From: Chthoniobacterales bacterium
GTDB lineage: Bacteria; Verrucomicrobiota; Verrucomicrobiia; Chthoniobacterales; UBA10450
Length of the DNA stretch: 64,000 nucleotides
Direction: 5' to 3'
NCBI GenBank assembly: GCA_035274845.1
Contig: DATENU010000020.1
Span: forward strand, 186,001-250,000
Below are positions 57,401 through 64,000 of the stretch, one piece after another. Positions within the stretch are counted from its first letter, which is position 1; the number at the start of each line of letters is the position of its first letter. The notes under the pieces are model-generated. The model was not told the origin of the DNA. It did not search any database and saw only the letters and a list, made by a program, of their open reading frames with translations. A program made the translations under genes and the position numbers.

Positions 57401-58183
57401 TCACTTCAGATCGATCAGGCGATCGAGGACGAGCTGGTAAGAGTGGGAATCGATGGCGAGGGGACCGCTTAAGGGACGGTCGAGGCTGGCGATCACGAAC
57501 ACGACCAGGCCGATGAACATGGAGAGGAATCCGGTCAGAATGAAATGGAGTTTGCGATTGATGTCGAGCAGGTAGGTGATGGTGATGGTCAGGAAGGCGC
57601 CGATCAGGACGACCGACCACATGACGGAAGGCAGACCGCCGCCGATGGCGTTCAGGCGCTGGCGGCGGAGAGCGGCGACCTGGTTGTATTGGGTCATCAC
57701 CTGGGAGTGGAGGATTTGTTGTCCGCTCGTCGTGGGCTCGAATTGGACCAGCAAATGTTCGAGATTTGTTAACATCCGCGTCGCCTCATCCGTCGGCAGC
57801 CCCTGCCTCTGGAGGGGCCACGCTCGGTTGAGGAGGAAGTCGACGTAGGCACGAATCTCGATCTGCATCTGGGTCTTGGCCGGCTCCGGATAACCGGTGA
57901 CGTCGCGGTAGAGGCAACCGATCGCCGTGGCCTCGGACGAGACGACATTTTCCGCGTTCCGGTAGCTGGTCCAGACGCCGACCGCGATCATGCCGGCCGT
58001 GAGGCTGTAGAACATGCCGATCATCGAGGCGAAGAAAATGACCTGGTTATTGAGGTGCTCGACCAATCGGAGCCGGCCGCGCGCGAGAAGTTGAAAAACA
58101 AACAGGCCCCCGATCGCCAACACTACGAAGGTGGTGACGACGATGATGCCGAAAATCCAGGGCGGCAGGCGCAACAGGTTCAT
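57401..58183 (-). CDS. DUF4239-like membrane protein
   Basis: 260 aa from ATG 58183. Hydrophobic segments lie at about 8-30 and 48-68, and two near 195-215 and 222-242. The central soluble loop contains SYRNAENVVSSEATAIGCLY RDVTGYP, the DUF4239 hallmark, and a helical LEHLLVQFEPTTSGQQILHS. Bestrophin-like four-helix proteins have this layout. Function unknown. Confidence 0.8.
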   Translation of the reverse strand: MNLLRLPPWIFGIIVVTTFVVLAIGGLFVFQLLARGRLRLVEHLNNQVIFFASMIGMFYSLTAGMIAVGVWTSYRNAENVVSSEATAIGCLYRDVTGYPEPAKTQMQIEIRAYVDFLLNRAWPLQRQGLPTDEATRMLTNLEHLLVQFEPTTSGQQILHSQVMTQYNQVAALRRQRLNAIGGGLPSVMWSVVLIGAFLTITITYLLDINRKLHFILTGFLSMFIGLVVFVIASLDRPLSGPLAIDSHSYQLVLDRLIDLK

Positions 58184-58360
58184 GCTGGTATCAGGGCTGT
58201 GCCCCGGCATAGTTCCCCGCGGCGCGACGCGGTGCTATCGGACTTAAGTCGTACCTCGCCGCGAAGGCTTTCCCGGGAGGCCCTCAGGATGACGAATAGT
58301 ACCTTGGTCCAATAGCGCTGGCCTGAATCAGTCTGGAGGATGGCGGTCCGTGGATCCGCC

Positions 58361-59983
58361 ATGAAATGCCCGGCCTGTCGTTCCGAGATTGACGATCGCT
58401 CGTACCGTTGCCGGCATTGCCGCCGGATCTGTTCGTACCGGCGCCTTTGCTGGCGGTATCGTTACGTCGTCCTGATAATTATTGTCCTGATCGGATTCTG
58501 GACGCTCCCCGGACTGATCAGGCAAAGATTCGTGCACGGTTACGACAAGCTGCCCGCGGGCGCGGCGGTCTCGGATGCCACGACCCTGGGATGGCTTGGA
58601 CTGACCGATAAGGAATGGTTTTGCGTGGAGCCGCATTACAAGGGCAACCTGCTTCATCTGCGGCATAAGGTTTTCCAAGCCAAGGACGTCATCGTTTTCG
58701 TCCACGGGTTCATCGGAGATTACATCAACACCTGGGGCAAGCCGAGCATGTTGCTGGACGATCCGCGGTTTAATCGGAACTACGACTTTGTCTTTTATGG
58801 ATTCAAAACGGCGCTCTTTGGGGACGTGCCCGCGTTCGATGAGGAAGCGAACAGGCTCGATCGCACCCTGACTCATCTCGAGGAGGATTATAAAAGCATC
58901 ACGATCGTGACTCACAGCAAGGGCGGTCTGCTGGCGATGCGCACGCTTCTCAATCGCGTTCACGACTTTCCAACGAAGCAACCGTACAAGATCCACCGCA
59001 TCGTCATGTTTACGCCGCTGACCGAAAACGTCTCCCTCGCGGGGCAGCAGGAGGTCGTGAAAATACTCGGCGAGCAGAGCGCGGATATCGCGCAAATGCA
59101 GGCGAACACCTACTCAGAACTTGGCCGCGTGAAGGAGGACCTGAAGGCGTTGCTTGAGCCGCAGGATCCCATGGCCCAGGCGCGGAAGGAAGCGTTCATG
59201 AAGGATGTGGCCGAACATCTTTACGTCATCAATGCCGAGCGGGACGAAGTCGTGGATGTGGGACCGGACGGCGAAAAGGTCGTGAGCGAAGCAATGCGAA
59301 AATTGAGCCAGCTGCCGACTCAGGGCGTGCCGCGGTTGGTCACGCTTCGCTACAGTGACATCGGCGGATCACAGGAAGAGGCGCGAGAAACAAGAAGTGG
59401 AGTGAAAGATCCGAGTTATGCGCACGGCATCGTAGTGAAGATGGGAGCGCAAGGCGCTTTCTCATTCTTCAATCATTTCGAGGAACTGCTCTACGATCGC
59501 ATTGGTCTGCCGCCGCGAAGCCTTGCGGCCAACGCCGAACAGATCAGGCAAAGCACGCATGATCGAATCGAGGACACCATTTTCGAGATGAACAAGTTCG
59601 TCGTCGACAAGAACGCGATGGTCGGCCTGGCCTGGAAGGACATTTCCGACGCCGTTCGGGCCAGATTCAAAGATGTCCCGGAGCCGGCCCGGACCAAGCA
59701 AATGGAAGACCTCACCAGGCAAGCCTACTACGTCTATATCTTCCTCAGCTTGTATGCGCGGATGGACGGTCTGCGAAGCCGCGGAATTCTCTCGCCGAAC
59801 GATGACATGATCGTCACTTGGAAGCGCTCCTGGCTGCCAAACCTGATGCAATCGGAGTTAGGCCGCTGGATGCTGGATAATAACCTGATGGAGTATTACT
59901 CCGAGACGATGGTCAAGGACCTGCGAGCGGCTGCAGCACCGGCTGCCACTCCCAAAGCATCACCGCAAACAGGCGGTAATTAA
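58361..59983 (+). CDS. Zinc-ribbon, membrane-anchored alpha/beta hydrolase (active-looking paralogue)
   Basis: 540 aa. Zinc ribbon CPAC...CRHC (C3, C6, C17, C20), then a transmembrane segment (about 35-54). The alpha/beta hydrolase core follows: oxyanion motif VIVFVHGF (about 110-117), nucleophile elbow VTHSKGGLLA with Ser near 186, and a later DVVDVGPDGEKV (acid) and PSYAHGIV (His) as catalytic candidates. The C-terminal 170 residues are helical. Similar to putative serine esterases/PGAP1-like lipases. ATG at 58361 aligns with the start of the downstream paralogue; the ATG at 58340 adds seven non-conserved residues. Confidence 0.82.
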   Translation: MKCPACRSEIDDRSYRCRHCRRICSYRRLCWRYRYVVLIIIVLIGFWTLPGLIRQRFVHGYDKLPAGAAVSDATTLGWLGLTDKEWFCVEPHYKGNLLHLRHKVFQAKDVIVFVHGFIGDYINTWGKPSMLLDDPRFNRNYDFVFYGFKTALFGDVPAFDEEANRLDRTLTHLEEDYKSITIVTHSKGGLLAMRTLLNRVHDFPTKQPYKIHRIVMFTPLTENVSLAGQQEVVKILGEQSADIAQMQANTYSELGRVKEDLKALLEPQDPMAQARKEAFMKDVAEHLYVINAERDEVVDVGPDGEKVVSEAMRKLSQLPTQGVPRLVTLRYSDIGGSQEEARETRSGVKDPSYAHGIVVKMGAQGAFSFFNHFEELLYDRIGLPPRSLAANAEQIRQSTHDRIEDTIFEMNKFVVDKNAMVGLAWKDISDAVRARFKDVPEPARTKQMEDLTRQAYYVYIFLSLYARMDGLRSRGILSPNDDMIVTWKRSWLPNLMQSELGRWMLDNNLMEYYSETMVKDLRAAAAPAATPKASPQTGGN

Positions 59984-59989
59984 CGACCG

Positions 59990-61600
59990 ATGAATTGCCC
60001 AGCCTGTTACTCGGAGATCCACGATCGATCCTATCGCTGCAGGGAATGTCACCGGATCAGTTCGTACCGGCGCCTGTGCTGGCGCTATCGCTATTTTGTG
60101 TTTGTGATCATCGCGCTGATTGGATACTGGACCGTCCCCGGCCTGATCAGGCGATGGTTTGCCCGGGATTATAACAACCTGGCTCTCGGCGCCCTCGTTT
60201 CCGATCAAATGACTCTCGGCTGGCTTGGACTGACGGACAAAGGATGGTTTTGCGAAGAACCACATTACAAAGGCGCCCTGTTGCATCTGCGGCACAACGT
60301 TTTTCAGGCCAAGGACGTGATTGTTTTCGTGCGCGGGTTCACCGGCGATTACGTCAACACCTGGGGCAAACCGAAAGTCCTGCTTGATGACCCGCGGTTC
60401 AATCGAAACTACGATTTCGTGTTTTGCGGGTTCGAGAAGGCGCTCTATGGCGATGCGGCAGCGTTTGATGAGGGAGCGGCAAAGCTGGATAACCTGCTCA
60501 GCCACCTGGAGGATAATTATAAGACCATCACGATCGTCGCCCACGGCAAGGGCTCACTGCTCGCGATGCGCACTCTTCTTAATCGGGCGAAAGATTTTCC
60601 AAAGAAACAACCTTATAAGATTCACAAGATTGTCCTGTTCTCGCCGCCGACCGAGAATGTTGTTTTAGCGCAACACACCGAGCTCGTGAAGCTGCTGGGC
60701 GGGCAGAGGGCGGAGCTGGAACGAATTCAAGCCAGCACCGAGTCGGAGCTGGGAAGGGTGAAGGAGGATTTGAAGGCCTTGCTTGATCCACGCGACCCGG
60801 CCGGCCAGGCGCGCATGGAGACATTCAAACGGGAAGTGACCGACCATCTCTACGTCATCAACGCCGAGCGCGACGGGGTGGTTGATGTCGGGCCTAACGG
60901 CGAAAAGATCATAAACGAAGGAGTGCGAACGCTGAGTGAATCGCCCACGCTCGGCCCGCCTCGGCTGGTCACGCTTCGCTATAGCGACATCGGTGGGACG
61001 GAAGAGGACGCGCGCGAGAAGAAAAGCGGAGTGAAGAATCCTGCCTATGCGCATGCCATCCTGATCAGGATGGGCGAACAGAAGGATTTCTCATTCTTTG
61101 ATCGTTTCGAGCAGTTGCTCTTCGATCGCATTGGCGTGCCTCCGCGAAGTCTCTCGGCCGATGTCGAACAGATTCGGCAAAGCACGTTCGATCGAATTAA
61201 TTCCACGATATTTGAGATGAACCGGTTCGTGGTCGACCGAAATCCGATGGTGGGTCTTTGCTGGCGTAATATCGCCGACGCGGTGAAGGCAAGACTTCAA
61301 AATGTCCCGGAGGCTCAGCGGCAGAAGGAGACGGAAGAATTGGTCAAACAGATTTACTATGTTTACATCGTTCTCGATCAGTATTCGCAGCTCGATGACC
61401 TGCGTAACCGCGGATACATGTCCGTGGACGACCCCAAGCTCGCCGAGTGGAAGCGCTCCATGTTGCCCAACCTGATGCAATCGGACGTGGGAAAGTGGAT
61501 GTTCGAGAGCAACCTGACGGAGTATTACACCGAACAGATGAACAAGGATTTGCGAGAGGCGGTGGCGAGCATCGAGAAGCCGGCGGTCACCGCGCCGTGA
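59990..61600 (+). CDS. Zinc-ribbon, membrane-anchored hydrolase paralogue lacking the nucleophile
   Basis: 536 aa, colinear with the upstream gene (6 bp gap) including ribbon CPAC...CREC, the membrane segment and the helical C terminus. Two catalytic positions differ. The oxyanion motif reads VFVRGF instead of VFVHGF, and the elbow reads VAHGKGSLLA, so the nucleophilic serine is glycine. The protein is otherwise well conserved, which points to a pseudoenzyme, perhaps a partner or regulator of the first copy, rather than decay. Tandem duplication is certain; the functional reading is inference. Confidence 0.82.
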   Translation: MNCPACYSEIHDRSYRCRECHRISSYRRLCWRYRYFVFVIIALIGYWTVPGLIRRWFARDYNNLALGALVSDQMTLGWLGLTDKGWFCEEPHYKGALLHLRHNVFQAKDVIVFVRGFTGDYVNTWGKPKVLLDDPRFNRNYDFVFCGFEKALYGDAAAFDEGAAKLDNLLSHLEDNYKTITIVAHGKGSLLAMRTLLNRAKDFPKKQPYKIHKIVLFSPPTENVVLAQHTELVKLLGGQRAELERIQASTESELGRVKEDLKALLDPRDPAGQARMETFKREVTDHLYVINAERDGVVDVGPNGEKIINEGVRTLSESPTLGPPRLVTLRYSDIGGTEEDAREKKSGVKNPAYAHAILIRMGEQKDFSFFDRFEQLLFDRIGVPPRSLSADVEQIRQSTFDRINSTIFEMNRFVVDRNPMVGLCWRNIADAVKARLQNVPEAQRQKETEELVKQIYYVYIVLDQYSQLDDLRNRGYMSVDDPKLAEWKRSMLPNLMQSDVGKWMFESNLTEYYTEQMNKDLREAVASIEKPAVTAP

Positions 61601-61609
61601 GCTCAATCC

Positions 61610-61635
61610 TGTAGCGGCGGTCTCGGACCGTCGGC
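61610..61635. repeat. TGTAGCGGCGGTCTCGGACC repeat
   Basis: Single short copy after the hydrolase pair, nearly identical to the element at 37111 (TGTAGCGGCGGTCTCAGACC). It contains the small hairpin GGTCTCGGACC. Confidence 0.65.
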
Positions 61636-61709
61636 AAGGGAGAGTGGGGAACAAGATTGAACACGTTTATTCGCGTTCGTTCGCCGGCGGGCTGTGATTA
61701 GATCATCGC

Positions 61710-62438
61710 GTGGATTCAACGGGTGAGACTTCGCCAGCAACTCGGCAGATCAGGCCGCCGCCGGTGTCGCAGCATTTGCGCGAGTTTGTGCGGAATCCGC
61801 ATGCCTGGGTGGTCCTGGGCCGAAACCTGGTTCCGGTCGTCGGAATTTATGCGTTCGGGTGGTCGGCCGCGCTGGCAGTGTTTAGTTATTGGTTCGATGG
61901 GCTGGCGGCTCTGGCGGCGATCGTAACGGCCATGGTGCCGAGAGCGGTGCGGGAAAGCCAGCCGCACTTGCGTAACGCTACGACGGGAAAAGTGGCATTG
62001 GTGGCGAAGAATGTCGTCGGTGGAGTAGTGACCTGGGTGGTGCTGATGGTCGTTGTCGGATTGCCCTACTGGATTGTGTTGATTCCGCTCCACGGTCTGT
62101 TGCTTGGAACAGAGTTGCGGCGAGCGCTGGCGGAGTCGCCGCTGCTTTGGCTGACTTTTGGATCGCTCGCGGCCGGGCATTTCTGGAAGGCGTTCCGCTC
62201 CGGTTACGACACGATGCCGGACAATGAGCTGAAGCAACGAGTGCGTTGGGATACTTATCTTCTGATCTTGCGCGCCGTCGCCATGTTTTTCATGGCCGCG
62301 CACGGGCTCGCCCTTGTTATGGTTCCGCTGATGGCGCTGGTGCTGACCTACTTCGAGATTTGGCCCGAGCGCGTACTCGGCGCGGTGTTTGGCGATCCGA
62401 AAAGGCTTTGGGAATACGATCCGGAGAAGGGGAAGTGA
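61710..62438 (+). CDS. Multi-pass membrane protein (DUF6498-like)
   Basis: 242 aa from GTG 61710. HAWVVLGRNLVPVVGIYAFG, followed by AVFSYWFDGL, resembles the DUF6498 start. About five membrane helices follow, with AGHFWKAFRSGYD before the last pair and a C-terminal EIWPERVLGAVFG. No function is known for the family. Its stop lies in a GTGAGAAGTGAGAAGG micro-repeat that leads to trmO. Confidence 0.7.
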   Translation: MDSTGETSPATRQIRPPPVSQHLREFVRNPHAWVVLGRNLVPVVGIYAFGWSAALAVFSYWFDGLAALAAIVTAMVPRAVRESQPHLRNATTGKVALVAKNVVGGVVTWVVLMVVVGLPYWIVLIPLHGLLLGTELRRALAESPLLWLTFGSLAAGHFWKAFRSGYDTMPDNELKQRVRWDTYLLILRAVAMFFMAAHGLALVMVPLMALVLTYFEIWPERVLGAVFGDPKRLWEYDPEKGK

Positions 62439-62479
62439 GAAGTGAGAAGGAAGAAGGAAGAAGGAAGAGGTTACATATT

Positions 62480-62887
62480 ATGAACGAGTACACGCTGGAG
62501 CCGGTTGGTTTCATCCGGTCGACGGTGCAGGGACGCGAAGACGCGCCGCGGCAGGGACCGGAAGGAGCCCCGGATGCGTGGCTCGAGATCGAACCGCGAT
62601 TCGCGGACGCGCTGCTTGGTATGGAGGTTGGTCACGAGCTGATTGTGATCACCTGGTTGGATAAGGCGGACCGCGCGGTCTTGAAGAACCATCCGCGGAG
62701 TGATGAGAGCCGTCCGCTTACCGGCGTCTTTTACACGCGCTCGCCGGCGCGACCAAATCCGCTCGGCTTGCACCCGGTCATCGTGCGCGAGATCGATGGC
62801 ACGCGCTTAAAGATCGGGCCAATCGAAGCGTTCGATGGCACTCCGGTGGTCGATATCAAGTCAGCGTCGACGCGGGCGGACGAGTAA
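62480..62887 (+). CDS. trmO: tRNA (N6-threonylcarbamoyladenosine37-N6)-methyltransferase TrmO (TsaA/VirR family)
   Basis: 135 aa, the bacterial core length. Family blocks are EPVGFIRSTVQGREDAPRQG at the start, LIVITWLDKADR, TGVFYTRSPARPNPLGLHPV (the SAM-binding RSPxRPNP motif) and AFDGTPVVDIKS at the end. It methylates t6A37 of threonine tRNA. ATG at 62480; the long upstream frame is a shadow plus micro-repeat. Confidence 0.93.
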   Translation: MNEYTLEPVGFIRSTVQGREDAPRQGPEGAPDAWLEIEPRFADALLGMEVGHELIVITWLDKADRAVLKNHPRSDESRPLTGVFYTRSPARPNPLGLHPVIVREIDGTRLKIGPIEAFDGTPVVDIKSASTRADE

Positions 62888-62900
62888 GGGAGAAGCGGGG

Positions 62901-63824
62901 ATGGAGGATCGAGGATTGAGGATGGCGGGAAGCAGCAAGACTATTTTCTATTCCATCTTTTCTATCCTCGCTGCGCTGATCGCAGCTGCAGCTCTCGCGG
63001 CCGATTCAAACGGGCAGGGCGGAGGCAAGACTGGTTACGTTGATGTCTCCGGAGCGAAACTTTACTACGAAGAATGCGGTTCCGGTCCGGCGGTAGTTCT
63101 CTTGCATGATGGCTTGCTTGACTCCAAGTCGTGGGACGAGGTCTGGCAACGGCTCGGGGCGAAGTGCCATGTGATCCGGTATGATCGACGCGGTTACGGG
63201 CGTTCCGATCCGGCCACCAGTTCGTTTTCGCCGGTCGAGGACCTGGCGAAACTGCTGACGCACTTGAAGGTGCAACACACGGTAGTGGCCGGCAGCTCAT
63301 CAGGCGGCGCACTCGCGATCGATTTTGCCATTGAGCAACCGGAGATGACGGTTGGGCTGTTTCTGATTGGCCCGGTCCTGCACGGCATGGACTTCAGCGC
63401 TGAGTTTCGGGCGAGAGCGAATCGCAACAATGAGCCGATGGAGCGCGACGATGTCCGCGCAATGGCTAGGAATTGGTCGCAGGACAAGTTTCTCCTCACG
63501 GGCCCGAATGAGAAGGCGCGCCGCAAAATCTACGAGCATCTCGTCGCGAACGCGGAAAAGCTAAAGAAATACGACGGCGCTCTCGAAAACAAACTCGCGC
63601 CGCCAGCCAGCGAACGGCTCGGCGAGATCAAAGCGCCGACGCTGATTCTCCTTGGTGAAGGCGACATCGGGGATGTGCAGGTTCACACTCGGGCGATCAG
63701 CGGCGGTATCAGCGGATCCGAGCGGATCGTGGTAAAGGGCGCCGGCCACCTAATCCAACTCGAGAAACCGGACGACCTAATCAAGCGGCTGAAGGATTTC
63801 GCCGAGAGGTGCGTGCACAAATGA
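62901..63824 (+). CDS. Secreted alpha/beta hydrolase
   Basis: 307 aa. A signal-like segment IFYSIFSILAALIAAAALAA follows a short polar start. VVLLHDGLLDSKSWDEVW is the oxyanion region (HDG), YDRRGYGRSD is the second conserved block, and VVAGSSSGGALAI is the nucleophile elbow (Ser near 132). The acid is in LILLGEGDIGDV and the His in VVKGAGHLIQLEKP. Epoxide-hydrolase/haloperoxidase-type fold; substrate unknown. ATG at 62901 or 62922. The 176 bp after it hold nothing I recognise. Confidence 0.88.
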   Translation: MEDRGLRMAGSSKTIFYSIFSILAALIAAAALAADSNGQGGGKTGYVDVSGAKLYYEECGSGPAVVLLHDGLLDSKSWDEVWQRLGAKCHVIRYDRRGYGRSDPATSSFSPVEDLAKLLTHLKVQHTVVAGSSSGGALAIDFAIEQPEMTVGLFLIGPVLHGMDFSAEFRARANRNNEPMERDDVRAMARNWSQDKFLLTGPNEKARRKIYEHLVANAEKLKKYDGALENKLAPPASERLGEIKAPTLILLGEGDIGDVQVHTRAISGGISGSERIVVKGAGHLIQLEKPDDLIKRLKDFAERCVHK

Positions 63825-64000
63825 TCGGAAGCTGGCCTCTGTCTGGCCGGTAGAGTGGATTACGACGCGCCATATCAGCCACGCGATCGCTCGGAGACGA
63901 TGCTTTCGGGCGCCTTTTGATCGCCGCCACGTCATGACCGCCGGTTCTGAATTATGGGCTCAGGTCCAAGACGTTGCTTAGGTAGTCGTGTTGGTAGATC

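Overview
The window looks like a chromosomal segment of a high-GC soil bacterium, most likely a member of the Verrucomicrobia (Chthoniobacterales/Udaeobacter-like). This rests on: two secreted proteins ending in the paired [16 protein letters not shown] domain that I associate with soil Verrucomicrobia; a Gram-negative lipid A gene (lpxK); soil-type accessory genes (dodecin, LigD-type polymerase domain, DUF899); and many short dispersed hairpin repeats. The assignment is from family knowledge only; no search was run.

Layout. 1-24.4 kb is mostly housekeeping and envelope: a partial D-Ala-D-Ala dipeptidase, a coiled-coil membrane protein, acs, dodecin, an rRNA-methyltransferase-like gene, thrB-lpxK, a LigD polymerase domain, an EamA exporter, a threonine-dehydratase-like enzyme, a radical SAM protein, tRNA-Ser(UGA), a PAP2 phosphatase divergent from an ArnT-like glycosyltransferase, ruvA, an ATP-grasp-like gene overlapping an M23 peptidase, an M13 peptidase and an amidase. 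24.57-32.86 kb opens with a TPP riboswitch, its terminator and thiC. Two further diverged thiC 3' ends follow (26.83-26.97 and 32.70-32.86 kb), enclosing an HD+GHKL(HSP90-like) ATPase, a membrane protein and a VOC protein. 32.9-38.05 kb holds a signal-peptide-bearing minimal DNA ligase, a tandem pair of secreted paralogues and DUF899. 38.16-42.24 kb is one large gene: PD-(D/E)XK/Cap4-like nuclease, P-loop NTPase and a helical-repeat tail, the architecture of antiviral STAND (Avs) proteins. 42.2-43.4 kb is decayed (a gene with an in-frame TAG, a frameshifted DUF1801 remnant). 43.4-47.1 kb has a membrane protein, a class III aminotransferase, DUF1801 and DUF4386 genes. 47.3-55.6 kb carries two secreted Pro/Thr-linker proteins and an esterase whose 3' end is duplicated beyond one of them. 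56.4-63.8 kb has a K+ channel with a zinc ribbon, DUF4239, a tandem pair of zinc-ribbon alpha/beta hydrolases (the second apparently dead), a multi-TM protein, trmO and a secreted hydrolase.

Recurring themes. (1) Several families of short repeats fill the intergenic spaces: TGTAG...CTACA hairpins, a TGGAGACGGC hairpin, and tandem micro-repeats of AACGTCC, GTGACGA, AAGTAAGAAGG, AAATCGAAATTCG and GGGATTT type. Some are read in frame inside genes: three in thiC, one in the glycosyltransferase, and tails on ThrB and PAP2. (2) Gene 3' ends occur in extra copies beside accessory genes (thiC, esterase), which suggests insertion at gene ends. (3) Two large proteins (26.98-30.44 and 38.16-42.24 kb) are good candidates for defence or biological-conflict roles; neither sits in an obvious multigene operon.
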